A stretch of DNA of 64,000 bases from an uncultured Chloroflexota bacterium (GTDB lineage Bacteria > Chloroflexota > UBA11872), in contig OY282448.1 of assembly GCA_958296175.1 (NCBI GenBank), forward strand, positions 783,899 through 847,898, written 5' to 3'. Under the pieces are notes generated by a model that saw only the letters and a program-made list of their open reading frames with translations, had not been told where the DNA came from and did no database searches. The position numbers were made by a program, and so were the translations under genes. Positions 17,813-26,280 of the stretch are shown here, one piece after another (the stretch's first letter is position 1; each line of letters opens with the position of its first letter).

Positions 17813-18865
17813 CTAGTCCAGCGGCAGGTCGACCTGGCGGCCGTCGCGGGAGGAGCGGGCGGCGGCTTCCAGGAACTCCATGTAGGTGAGGGCGCGCGCG
17901 AAGCTGGGGGCCAGGCCGGTGTCGCCGCTGCCGCTGCGGACGGCCTGGATGAAGTCCGCTTCCACGTTGGGGTCGTAGACCTCGTCGGCGGGAATCTCGA
18001 TGGGCGTCAGTTCGTCTTCGTCCGCTTTGGCGCCGGCGATGGCGTCGTGGTCGAAGTCGTACACCAGCGTCCCCTGGTCGCCGTAGAGCCAGAGTTCCGA
18101 GGCCGCTTCGTGGTGCGCCAGGCCCGACCACTGGTAGACGTAATCGGCGCCGGAAACCAGCTCGCCCATGGCCGTGAAGGAGTCGGGCACGCGCACGGGC
18201 CGGTAGGCGTTGGTCTCGGGGTCGCGCCGTTCGCGCACGTGCACGCGCGTCATGGCCTGCACCGAGCGTTCGGTTCCCAGCCAGCGCTGCAAGACTTCCA
18301 CCATGATGCCGACGTTCATCACGTTGTAGCCGCTGACGTCGGCGTCCTGCCGCCAGTGCAGCTCGTCGCCGGCGGCGGCCGCGTTGGTGAACGAGGTCAT
18401 GCGAACCTGGCGCAGCGCGCCCACGAAGCGGTCTACGCCCAGCAGGCGCTGCATGGTGCGGTCGCCGCGCACGCCCACGCCGGGCGGGCAGACGGCGGCC
18501 ACCAGCTCGGGGCGCTGCTGGGCGGCTTCCAGCATGTCGCGGGCTTCGGCCAGGGTGCGCGCCATGCGCGCCTGGCAAAAGACGTGCTTGCCGGCCTCCA
18601 GCGCCGCCGCCGAGACCCGCGCGTGCAGGTAGGGCGTGGCGCCGATCCAGACGACGTCGACGTCGGGGTGCTCGACCACGGCGCGCCAGTGGTCCAGGAC
18701 GGTTGGCACGCCAAACTCGGCCGCGAAGGCCGCGGCGGTGGCGCGGCGCCGGTTGGCAACCGCCACCACGGCAAGATCGTCGACGTTCGCCAGGTTGGGC
18801 ATGTGGCGGGTGCGCACGATGTCGCCGGCGCCGACGATGCCGATGCCAAGGGTGCCGTTCGGCAT
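17813..18865 (-). CDS. Gfo/Idh/MocA family protein lacking the EKP lysine
   Basis: 350 aa. Rossmann motif IGIVGAGDIVRTRH (8-21) is normal, but the EKP motif is replaced by CQAR (97-100) in GKHVFCQARMARTLAEA, so the usual catalytic Lys is Arg. The C-terminal domain is intact (HWRQDADVSGYNVMNVGIMVE, ELWLYGDQGTLVYDF). It may use another residue or act as a non-classical member. The ATG at 18865 starts the Rossmann strand; 18904 is an alternative and neither has a good Shine-Dalgarno. It follows the PLP decarboxylase gene on the same strand, separated by a palindromic repeat. Confidence 0.85.
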   Translation of the reverse strand: MPNGTLGIGIVGAGDIVRTRHMPNLANVDDLAVVAVANRRRATAAAFAAEFGVPTVLDHWRAVVEHPDVDVVWIGATPYLHARVSAAALEAGKHVFCQARMARTLAEARDMLEAAQQRPELVAAVCPPGVGVRGDRTMQRLLGVDRFVGALRQVRMTSFTNAAAAGDELHWRQDADVSGYNVMNVGIMVEVLQRWLGTERSVQAMTRVHVRERRDPETNAYRPVRVPDSFTAMGELVSGADYVYQWSGLAHHEAASELWLYGDQGTLVYDFDHDAIAGAKADEDELTPIEIPADEVYDPNVEADFIQAVRSGSGDTGLAPSFARALTYMEFLEAAARSSRDGRQVDLPLD

Positions 18866-18966
18866 GGGACGTTTCGCCTCGGGGATGGGAGTGCTGGCCG
18901 CCATGATAGGCGGCCGGCGGCCTTGTTCTCGCCCCCCTCGGCGCTCCGCCGGTGCACGGCGTTTCC

Positions 18967-19047
18967 CCCTCACCCTGCCCTCTCCCTCAGGGAGAGGGAA
19001 AGAGCGCTCAGGCTTCACTGATTTGGGAGAGGTGTGGGAGGGAGGGG
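18967..19047. repeat. Palindromic intergenic repeat
   Basis: CCCTCACCCTG followed by CCCTCTCCCT (18978-18987), one base, and AGGGAGAGGG (18989-18998), then a G-rich tail with GGGAGAGGTGTGGGAGGG. It is the same family as at 11052. It lies between two minus-strand genes and may act as a 3'-end hairpin. Confidence 0.75.
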
Positions 19048-20277
19048 TCAGTGGGTGGGGCGGATGGTGCGGACGGATTCTTCCAGGGCGGCGACGAACT
19101 GGTGCGCGCGGCGGGGGTCGCGGTGGGGGTGGATGGAGAGGCGGATGCGGCCGGCGCCTCCCGCGTGGCCGTAGGTGGCGCCCCAGCCGCGGCGGCGCAG
19201 TTCGAGATAGATGCGTTCCGTGTCGCCGCGCTCCGAGGTGAAGTTGACCACCGCCAGCAGCGGCGGGACCAGCAGGCGCAGCCCGTCGATGCGCTCGATC
19301 CCCTCGCTGACGATGCGCACGACGTCCATCAGCTGCCGGGTCGATGCGCGGTAGCCCTGGCGGCCCAGATGGCGCATCACGGCCCAGGCCGCGGCCGCGT
19401 GGTCGCCCGGCTTGGTGGCGGTGATGGTGTGGATGCCGGTGACCCCGGCCGGGATGGCCTCCAGCAGCGCCGCGTCGCGCAGCAGGAAGAAGCCGGTGGC
19501 CACGGGCAGCAGGCCCAGCTTGTGGCCGTCGGTCATCATGGAGGTCACGCCGGGCAGACTGAAGTCGAAGGCGGGGATCGGATAGCCCAGGTCGCGCAGG
19601 AAGGGCAGCGCAAACCCGCCGAAGGCCGCGTCCACGTGCAGGTACAGACCTCGGCGCTCGGCCAGGTCGGCGAACTCTGCCACGGGGTCCAGCTGCCCGA
19701 AGTTGCCTTCCGGCGCGGAACAGACCAGCGCCGCGGTGCGGGGGGTGATGGCCCGCTCGACCTGCCGCATGTCCGGCTGCATGGCGGCGTCCACGGGAAC
19801 CTCGCGCAGGCGCAGCCCCAGCAGTTCCGCGCCCAGGCGAAAGCTGTAGTGCGCGGTTTCGGGCAGCACGACCTCGGGTTCGGACTGGCCGTGCAGATTG
19901 CGCGCCAGGCGCAGCGCCAGCAGGTTCGACTCGGTGCCGCCGCTGGTGATGAAGCCCACGGCCTGCGGGCAGCCCAGCAGCGAGCCGAGCATGCGCACGG
20001 CCTCTTTTTCCAGGCGGTCCGTGGCGGGGTTCATGTCGCGCGCCCACTCCACGAAGAAGCGCCCGGCCGCCAGCGGCCGCACGCGCTCGGTGATGGGATG
20101 CGGCGGGCCGACGTAGCTGACCCCGAAGTTGCGCTCCACGGGGTAAGGGTCCTCGGCCGCGCGCGCCGCCAGCTCGTCCAAGACCTCGGCCTCGGGCTGG
20201 CCGTGCTCGGGAAAATCCAGCGGCGGCGGCATGGGCACCGCCGGACGCTCGTGCGTGCGTTCGAACTCTTGGGCCAC
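19048..20277 (-). CDS. PLP-dependent group II decarboxylase/lyase
   Basis: 409 aa. Fold-type I PLP enzyme of the aromatic amino acid decarboxylase/MfnA/sphingosine-phosphate lyase group: TSGGTESN (111-118, phosphate binding), H143 stacking on PLP, HVDAAFGG (214-221) and the Schiff-base lysine K253 in MMTDGHKLGL. The MTDGHK motif (rather than DPHK) is nearer to sphingosine-1-phosphate lyase and archaeal MfnA-like proteins. The substrate cannot be fixed: an amino acid decarboxylation or a phospho-amine cleavage are both possible. Neighbouring Gfo/Idh genes suggest a small catabolic module. Confidence 0.85.
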   Translation of the reverse strand: MAQEFERTHERPAVPMPPPLDFPEHGQPEAEVLDELAARAAEDPYPVERNFGVSYVGPPHPITERVRPLAAGRFFVEWARDMNPATDRLEKEAVRMLGSLLGCPQAVGFITSGGTESNLLALRLARNLHGQSEPEVVLPETAHYSFRLGAELLGLRLREVPVDAAMQPDMRQVERAITPRTAALVCSAPEGNFGQLDPVAEFADLAERRGLYLHVDAAFGGFALPFLRDLGYPIPAFDFSLPGVTSMMTDGHKLGLLPVATGFFLLRDAALLEAIPAGVTGIHTITATKPGDHAAAAWAVMRHLGRQGYRASTRQLMDVVRIVSEGIERIDGLRLLVPPLLAVVNFTSERGDTERIYLELRRRGWGATYGHAGGAGRIRLSIHPHRDPRRAHQFVAALEESVRTIRPTH

Positions 20278-20409
20278 GGCGGAGGCTCCGCGCAGGGGGC
20301 GGGGAGAGTCTAGCCAGCGAGGCGGAGGAGCGGCTCCTTTTTCCCGTCCTCCCTGGAAAGGACGAGGGCAGGATGAGTTAAAGAGCGGAAGGGAGCGGGC
20401 GGACGCCGC

Positions 20410-20841
20410 TCAGGCGTCGTCCGCGGCGGCCACGTCCTGGACGATGCGGCGGGCGTGCGGCGTTTCGCTGAGTTCGCAGACCGCCCCGCTGGGAGTCCGA
20501 AACCGCGCCGTGCGCTGGCCCCAGTGCTCGTCCCTGACCTCGCCGACCATCGGCGCTCCGCGCTGCGCGAGCTCGGCGGCGCTGCGGGGCACGCTCGCGG
20601 CCTCGAACCCGACGGTGAATCCCAGGGGGACGCGCTCGGGCGCGGCGCCTTCGCCGTGGATGACGGCGGCGGCGCTCGCCCGCTGCCAGAGGCCAAAGTG
20701 CAAGACGCCCGGCACCTGCACCGAGGCGTACCCCGCGCCCGCCTCCAGCGAGACCTCCAACCCCAGCACGTCACGGTAGAACGCGGCCGCCTGCGGCAGG
20801 TCGTCCACGATTTCGGCAATGCCGGCCGCGTGGCGAATCAT
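20410..20841 (-). CDS. VOC family protein (glyoxalase/dioxygenase-like)
   Basis: 143 aa. One complete vicinal-oxygen-chelate unit of two beta-alpha-beta-beta-beta repeats: AGIAEIVDDLPQAAAFYRDV near the start, GFEAASVPRSAAELAQRG in the middle, and FRTPSGAVCELSE at the end with the C-terminal metal-type Glu. The ATG at 20841 has GAAGGAG six bases upstream. The function of a single VOC protein cannot be read from sequence; it might process a product of the amidase-like enzyme encoded just upstream, 16 bases away, probably in one operon. Confidence 0.8.
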   Translation of the reverse strand: MIRHAAGIAEIVDDLPQAAAFYRDVLGLEVSLEAGAGYASVQVPGVLHFGLWQRASAAAVIHGEGAAPERVPLGFTVGFEAASVPRSAAELAQRGAPMVGEVRDEHWGQRTARFRTPSGAVCELSETPHARRIVQDVAAADDA

Positions 20842-20857
20842 CGGCTTCTCCTTCTAG

Positions 20858-23299
20858 TCAACGGGGCGGAACGTCGGTCCCGAGCGGAACGTGGGACGCA
20901 AAGCGCCGCAGCACGTTGGCGGTGATGCGCGAGACGTTGTTGTCATAGTCGTTATACGACAGGCAGCCGCGCCAGGCGATGGACCCCACCGAGAACACCG
21001 CGCCGCCGCCGGGCGTTTCGAAATACACCATGTCGGCGCGCACGAAGGGGTGCGGCTGCCCTGGGGTTGGCGGGTCGGCGGGCATGACGCCGTCTTTGCC
21101 TTGCGTGAACGCCAGCGCCTCGTCGGTGAAGGCCGCGTAGCGCGCGGAGTGGTCGACGGACGAGGCCAGCAGCAGCGCGTGCGGCGGCGTGCCCAGGCTG
21201 TGGTCGAGCCGGTCCATCTCGTAGCCCGCCGCGCCGTGGCCGACCATCAGCGAGGGGCAATCGCCGATGCGTTCGTCGGGCCCGACGCCGTCGAAGACGA
21301 AGGCTGCGCGCGGGTCGAAGCTGTCGGGCTGCCGCACGTAGGGCGAGCCGCGGTCGAACCCGGCGGCGCAGGATCCCACGCCGACCAGGCCTTGCGGGGC
21401 GCGGCCGCGGTTGCGCCAGGTGCCGCCGGGTTCGCCGGTGGTGCTGTGCACGCGCTCGCCGGGCGGCGCTTCGAACGGCCAGCTGGTGCCCCAGCGGCGC
21501 ACTTCGGCCACGTGCGGGCGCTCGGGGTCGAACGAGGTGACGCCGAAGAAGCCGTTGCCGCCCAGGTACATCAGGCGGCCGCCGCGCGCCAGATACGCCC
21601 GCAGCCCGCGCAGCATGGCGACGGTCCAATACTCCGGGTGCGCGCCGGTCAGCACTGCGCGGTAGGGCGCCAGCAGGCCGACGCCTTCGGCGTGCAGGTC
21701 GTGGTCGGTGACGACGTCGGCCTCGATGCCCTGCGCGTCCAGCCAGTCGATCAGGTAGAGGTCGGCCGGAAAGCGCGCGGGGGCGGCCCAGACGCGGTAA
21801 CGGAACTTGGGGCGCATGTTGAGTATGGGCCGCAGGTGCGAGACGTAGACCGCGCCCGAGCCGTCTGCGTGGCGCTCGTACAGCCCCGGCAGGCCGTTGG
21901 CGCGGATGTAGGCGTACTCCGCCTGGTGCAGCGCGGGGTCGGCGTTGGGCAGGCGCTCGCGGTTCCAGAAGCCGCCGTCCAGGTCGCGGAAGTTGGCGTA
22001 GGCCGCGTAGGTCAGCGTGGGCATCAGCACCGCAACGCGCGCGCGGGCGGCGCCCCGCGGCGGGCGCACGCAGACGGGCAGGTAGTCTTCGTCGCCGCCG
22101 GCGCGCAGCCGCGCCGCGTAGACCCCGCTGGGCAGGTCCGGCGGCACCGTCCAGCAGAAGTCCGCGGCCCAGCCGGCGTCCTCCAGGTCGTCGGCGTGGA
22201 AGTGGATGGCGCCGTATTCCTGAGGCGCCAGACGGAAGTCCGTTTCGGCGCCCGTCCAGGCGCGGCCGGTGACTCCGCGCGCGGGCATGTTGACGGTCTG
22301 GCCGTGCAAGCCGTGCGGTCCCGTGTCAGTGATGCGGCGGCCGCCAATGTCACGGCTGAAGTCCCAGGCGGCCAGGGTGTCGGCCGCCGGCGCGGCGTTG
22401 GGGTTCTGGAAGGCCGCGGCCGTCAGCTCGTCCGCCGCCGCTGCGCGGCTCAGCAGGCGCGGGCCGTCCAGCTTGCCGTTGTAGGGCGCGCGGACGGGCG
22501 ACCCGGGGCGTGCGGGTTCGCCAACCGCCAGCGCTGCGAACAGCAGCGGCGCCCCGGCCGCGGGCCGCCAGCGGGCCGGCCCCGGCCGCACCACCACGGC
22601 GCGGCCCAGGTGGTCGAGCGGGTTGGGCGCTGGCGGGCGCGGGTCGGCCTCCGCCGCCGCGGGGGGCAGGCGCTGGGCCTGCGCCGCCGCGTCTGGGGAC
22701 GCCAGGGACGGGGGCGCGCCGCCGGCGGGCCGACCCGCGGCGCGCGCATCCTCGGCGGCGCACGCCCAGTGGTGCGCCGGCAGCTGTGCCAGCACGACTC
22801 GGCCGCTGGCGGCGTCGTAGCTGGCGCCTGCGAACGTCCACACGTGCTCCAGCAGCGGCGTGCCGGCGGACAGCTCCACCGTTGCGCCGTCCGCGTCCGC
22901 CAGCCGCAGCGTCAGACTGCCGTCGGCGCCAATCAGCAGCGCGAACCCGCGCGGGGACGGGTCGCCGACCCACTGCGCCAGCAGCCCTTGTTCCCCAGCC
23001 GCGGGCGCGGTGGGGCGAATCCACACGGCGGCGGTGAAGCTTTCCAACGCGTCCAAGCTGGCGTGGGGCGGGACGACGGCGTAGGAGCCGCTGTGGATGC
23101 GCTTGACGGTTCCCGCATAGGCGCCGGCAAACGAGGCCGGCGCCGCGCGCGCCTCGAACCCCGGCCCGCGCGGGTTCTCGTCGCCGTGGATGAGCCGCAC
23201 CAGGTCCGCGCGGAACCGCGGATGCGCGCAGCTCACCATGAACCGAACGGTGTCCCCAGGCGCCGCGCTGAGCCGGTCGGTGTATCCCAGCAGCTTCAT
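20858..23299 (-). CDS. N,N-dimethylformamidase large (beta) subunit-like protein
   Basis: 813 aa. The start MKLLGYTDRLSAAPGDTVRF and the C-terminal region (VLMPTLTYAAYANF, DLYLIDWLDAQGIEADVVTD, VLTGAHPEYWTVAMLRGLRA, LGGNGFFGV) match the DMFase large-subunit family, a mononuclear-iron amidohydrolase. A LamG-like insert (about residues 85-150, SFTAAVWIRPT) lies in the N-terminal half. DMFase normally works with a small subunit; none is seen nearby. It is probably an amidase or glycosyl-amide hydrolase on another substrate. It is upstream of the VOC gene and downstream of the alpha/beta hydrolase and isomerase genes, all on one strand. Confidence 0.85.
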   Translation of the reverse strand: MKLLGYTDRLSAAPGDTVRFMVSCAHPRFRADLVRLIHGDENPRGPGFEARAAPASFAGAYAGTVKRIHSGSYAVVPPHASLDALESFTAAVWIRPTAPAAGEQGLLAQWVGDPSPRGFALLIGADGSLTLRLADADGATVELSAGTPLLEHVWTFAGASYDAASGRVVLAQLPAHHWACAAEDARAAGRPAGGAPPSLASPDAAAQAQRLPPAAAEADPRPPAPNPLDHLGRAVVVRPGPARWRPAAGAPLLFAALAVGEPARPGSPVRAPYNGKLDGPRLLSRAAAADELTAAAFQNPNAAPAADTLAAWDFSRDIGGRRITDTGPHGLHGQTVNMPARGVTGRAWTGAETDFRLAPQEYGAIHFHADDLEDAGWAADFCWTVPPDLPSGVYAARLRAGGDEDYLPVCVRPPRGAARARVAVLMPTLTYAAYANFRDLDGGFWNRERLPNADPALHQAEYAYIRANGLPGLYERHADGSGAVYVSHLRPILNMRPKFRYRVWAAPARFPADLYLIDWLDAQGIEADVVTDHDLHAEGVGLLAPYRAVLTGAHPEYWTVAMLRGLRAYLARGGRLMYLGGNGFFGVTSFDPERPHVAEVRRWGTSWPFEAPPGERVHSTTGEPGGTWRNRGRAPQGLVGVGSCAAGFDRGSPYVRQPDSFDPRAAFVFDGVGPDERIGDCPSLMVGHGAAGYEMDRLDHSLGTPPHALLLASSVDHSARYAAFTDEALAFTQGKDGVMPADPPTPGQPHPFVRADMVYFETPGGGAVFSVGSIAWRGCLSYNDYDNNVSRITANVLRRFASHVPLGTDVPPR

Positions 23300-23356
23300 G
23301 GGCGGCGGGTCATGCGGGCCGCGCCGGCAGAGTCTCTGGCCGCCGGCCGCGCGCCG

Positions 23357-24394
23357 CTAACCACGCGCCGTGTTTCCGGATCCCAGCCACCGATCCATGA
23401 AATCCAGCGAGGCTTGCGCGTGGAACTCGTGGCCGCCGTCGAACTCGTCGCGGTGCAGGCGGTCGGCGGCGCCGGCGGCGGCGTAGATGGCGGCCAGGCG
23501 CGCGTGGGCCTGGCGCGAGGCTTCCAGCGGGAACCCGCGGTCCGCGCGGCCGGCTTCGATCAGCAGCGGGCGCGGCGCGATCAATCCGTGGAGGTCTGGC
23601 ACGTCGGCGTAGGCGTAGACGCCGGGCAGGAACTGCGCGCCGCAGAAGTTGCCGGCGTCTAGCGCGTAGGCGCGGAAGGTGGTCAGGTAGCCGCTGACCA
23701 CGGCCGCGCGCACGCGCTCGTCCAGCGCCGCCAGGTACATGGTGCGGGTGCCGCCGAACGACAGCCCCGCGCAGCCCAGGCGCTGCGGGTCGACCTCCGG
23801 CCGCGCGGCCAGCACGTCCAGGCCGCAGTGGTCGTCTTGAATGGTCAGCGCCATCAGGTTGACGCCGAACAGCAGCGCGCGCAGGAAGTTGACGTTGCAG
23901 CCGTCGCGGTTCCCATAGCGCCGGAACCCCGCCGCGCGTTCGCCAAAGCCCAGCGCGTCCGGCGCCAGCACCACGTGGCCGCGCTGCGCGTAGCGCCGGG
24001 CGAAGCCGCGGTAGACGTTGGCGCCGTCCCCGCGGTCCACCAGCTGGTCCTTGCCCTCGCCGTGCCCGTGCAGCGCCAGGACGCCGGCGGCGGGGGTGCG
24101 GGCCGAGGCGCTGGCAGGTACCAGCAGCCAGGCCGGAACGCGCACGCCCGGGATGGTTTCGTACATCAGCTTGTGCTGCACGTAATCGCCGTAGTCGTGG
24201 GACGCGGCGATCTCGGGCGCGGGGTCGACCGCCGGGGGCGCCTCGCCCAGCAGCGCGTGCAGCCGTTCCAGCAAGGCCGCCCGCCAGGCGCCGTGGTCCA
24301 TGCCCGGATGAAAGGCCAGCGACGGGCCGCGCGCGTCGTCCAGCGCTTCCAGAAAGCGGTCGAAGGCGAAGGCGGCGCGTCCGGCGGCGGTCAC
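23357..24394 (-). CDS. Alpha/beta hydrolase (dienelactone hydrolase/acetyl-xylan-esterase-like)
   Basis: 345 aa from a GTG at 24394. The triad is visible: Ser212 in GLSFGGTRT, Asp285 in EAGRADRGF, and His322 in FDGGHEFH; HGHGEGKD (109-116) is the oxyanion turn. It fits the large esterase family often found in carbohydrate loci. A longer frame to 24562 overlaps the isomerase gene (24450) and shows no homology, so the internal start was chosen; exact start uncertain. Likely an ester or lactone hydrolase in the same operon as the DMFase-like gene. Confidence 0.85.
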   Translation of the reverse strand: MTAAGRAAFAFDRFLEALDDARGPSLAFHPGMDHGAWRAALLERLHALLGEAPPAVDPAPEIAASHDYGDYVQHKLMYETIPGVRVPAWLLVPASASARTPAAGVLALHGHGEGKDQLVDRGDGANVYRGFARRYAQRGHVVLAPDALGFGERAAGFRRYGNRDGCNVNFLRALLFGVNLMALTIQDDHCGLDVLAARPEVDPQRLGCAGLSFGGTRTMYLAALDERVRAAVVSGYLTTFRAYALDAGNFCGAQFLPGVYAYADVPDLHGLIAPRPLLIEAGRADRGFPLEASRQAHARLAAIYAAAGAADRLHRDEFDGGHEFHAQASLDFMDRWLGSGNTARG

Positions 24395-24449
24395 GCTGGG
24401 CGGTCCCTGGCCGCGCGCCGGCCGCAGCTCGGGCCCCGACCCGACGCGG

Positions 24450-25235
24450 TCACGAGGCCGGCAGCCGTGCGCGCAGGTACGCCAATGCCTGGCCGGCCTG
24501 GGCGGCGAAGTTGCCGAAGCGCTTGCCGTTGTCCTCCACGCTGATCCGCCCGTCGTAACCAACGGCCAGCAGCTGGCGCAGGAAGTCGTCGAACCCGGCG
24601 TCGGTGGGGTGCGCCGGTGCGCCCGGCAGAGGCGGCACTGGCACGTGCACGTGGCGCAGGCGCGCGGCGGCTTCGGCCAGCGTGGGCAGCGGCTCGTCGT
24701 TGTTGTAGACGTGAAACCAGTCGGCCAGCGTCCACACGCGCGGGTGCCCGCTTTCGCGCGCGGCCACGAAGCCTTCCACCACCGTGTTGATGGTGTCGCA
24801 GACTTCGCGCCAGAGCGGTTCGATCACCAGGTCCATGTCATGGTCGTCCGCGATGCCGCCGGCCAAGCGCAGGAACTCCAGCAGCTGCCCGGGCACCTGG
24901 CGATGGTCGAACCCCGGCGGGGTGGAACGCGCGCCGCCGCTGCCAAAGACCACCAGACGCGCGCCCAGGGCGCGCATGCGGGCCATGGCGGTGGTCACGT
25001 AGGCGCGCAGCGCCGCCAGGTCGCGGTTCGGCCCCACCACGGGATGGTGCGGGGGAACGAAGACGTTGAACGCCTCCGGCGTCAGGCCGGCGGCCTCGAT
25101 GCGGCGGCGGATGGGCGCGTAGGCCGTGTCATCCTGGTCGGGGATCAGGTCCACCACGCGCAGCTCGGCGTAGTCGTAGCCGGCCGCTGCCATGTCGGGA
25201 AGGCGGTCGATGGGTCCACAGCAGCCGATTCGCAT
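24450..25235 (-). CDS. Sugar phosphate isomerase/epimerase family (TIM barrel)
   Basis: 261 aa. MRIGCCGPIDRLPDMAAAGYDYAEL opens the xylose-isomerase-like barrel; a metal-binding Glu is likely in LVIEPLWREV, Asp in WTLADWFHVY, His in RLRHVHVPVPP and Glu in GRISVEDNG, which is the usual E-D-H-E set. It therefore looks catalytically complete, unlike the member at 2948. The substrate is a keto-sugar or cyclitol. The ATG at 25235 has only a weak ribosome-binding site. First gene of a four-gene minus-strand set running to 20410. Confidence 0.85.
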   Translation of the reverse strand: MRIGCCGPIDRLPDMAAAGYDYAELRVVDLIPDQDDTAYAPIRRRIEAAGLTPEAFNVFVPPHHPVVGPNRDLAALRAYVTTAMARMRALGARLVVFGSGGARSTPPGFDHRQVPGQLLEFLRLAGGIADDHDMDLVIEPLWREVCDTINTVVEGFVAARESGHPRVWTLADWFHVYNNDEPLPTLAEAAARLRHVHVPVPPLPGAPAHPTDAGFDDFLRQLLAVGYDGRISVEDNGKRFGNFAAQAGQALAYLRARLPAS

Positions 25236-25560
25236 TGCGCAGGAGCTTTCTGACGGCGCGGCGCGGGCATGGTACGAGACGCGCGGCCGAGTCTTGGGCC
25301 GCGCGGGGTGACGCGCCCGACGCGGGCGCGGAGGCGCGCTCACCGTCAACGCTTCCAGCGGCGGACGTACCGCGGCGTCCACCCGGCGCGGAGACGCGCC
25401 GCCCGCGCCGCGGCCGAGGCTGTCCAGCCGGAGACCCCCGGGTGCGCGGCCGAGGCTGGCCGATAGCTTGTACGGGTCGGGCCGATCCGCGGAGACCCAC
25501 GGGCGCGCGGCCGAGGCGGCGCGGTCGGGTTCGCACACGCGGCCCGGCGGCGAGGTCCCC
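25236..25560. repeat. GC-rich intergenic region with degenerate direct repeat
   Basis: Blocks of the type GGAGACCC-CGGG-GCGCGGCCGAGGC occur at about 25431 and 25491 (60 bases apart), with a weaker copy at about 25390. They are upstream of the Nudix gene. No gene is seen. Confidence 0.5.
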
Positions 25561-26250
25561 GTGCCCGAGGCCGAGGAATGGCTGGACGTGGTGCGGCCGG
25601 ACGGCAGCCCGACCGGGCGGCGGCTGACCCGCGCCGACGTCCATCGGCGCGGCGCCTGGCACCGCACGCGCACGGTCTGGGTGGTGCTGACGCACGGCCC
25701 TGACGCTCCGGCGCTGGTGCTGCAACAGCGGGGTCTGGCCAAGGACACCTGGCCCGGCCGGCTGGACGCCAGCTCGGCCGGCCACCTGCGGCCGGGCGAC
25801 GCGGACGCCTGGCGCGAGCTGCACGAGGAACTGGGCCTGCGGCCGCGCCGCGGGCCGCTGCTGCGGCTGGGCGAACGGCGCTCGCAGGTCAGCCATCCCA
25901 ACGGCGTGGTCGACCGCGAGCTGCAAGACCTGTGGCTCTGGCTGGCGCCGCACACGCTGGCCGATCTGCGCCCCGCCCGCGGCGAAGTCGCCGCGCTGCT
26001 GAGCGTGCGGCTGGCGCACGCTGCCGCTCTGGCGCGCACGGACGAGCGCGGCGCCGCCGCGCCGCGCCCCGCCGCGGCCGTCCTGCCCGCCCGGCGGCTG
26101 ACGCCCGACGGCCGCCTGACCGCCGCCGCCGTGTTGCCCGCAGACCTCCCACCGGGCATGCGGCCCTACACCGCCCACATAGCCGCCCTGGCCCGCCAAG
26201 CCCTGGACGGCAACCCCACCCCGACCTACGACCCGACGTTCGACGCCTGA
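25561..26250 (+). CDS. Nudix hydrolase with shortened Nudix box
   Basis: 229 aa. WLDVVRPDGSPTGRRLTRADVHRRGAWHRT and LDASSAGHLRPGD resemble IDI-like/NUDT Nudix proteins, and WRELHEELGL matches the second half of the Nudix box (REUxEExGU). But between the G and RE there are fewer residues than usual: GHLRPGDADAWRE has four residues between the acidic position (here Asp) and RE instead of seven. The REUxEE metal ligands are kept. It may hydrolyse a nucleoside-diphosphate derivative. The GTG at 25561 has GAGG five bases upstream. Confidence 0.8.
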   Translation: MPEAEEWLDVVRPDGSPTGRRLTRADVHRRGAWHRTRTVWVVLTHGPDAPALVLQQRGLAKDTWPGRLDASSAGHLRPGDADAWRELHEELGLRPRRGPLLRLGERRSQVSHPNGVVDRELQDLWLWLAPHTLADLRPARGEVAALLSVRLAHAAALARTDERGAAAPRPAAAVLPARRLTPDGRLTAAAVLPADLPPGMRPYTAHIAALARQALDGNPTPTYDPTFDA

Positions 26251-26280
26251 GAACGCGCGTCGATGGCGGCCGAGGCCGTC

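Noticed and set aside
18866..20047. Fusion of the Gfo/Idh protein with an N-terminal extension of the antisense region (744-aa frame)
   Set aside because: The extension is the shifted frame of the PLP decarboxylase gene plus a palindromic repeat; homology begins only at 18865.
20338..20400. Terminator hairpin after the VOC gene (CGTCCT/AGGACG)
   Set aside because: On the gene's strand the stem is followed by purines, not a U-run; too weak to claim.
24395..24562. Longer start of the alpha/beta hydrolase
   Set aside because: The extra 56 residues overlap the isomerase gene and lack homology; the GTG at 24394 is preferred.
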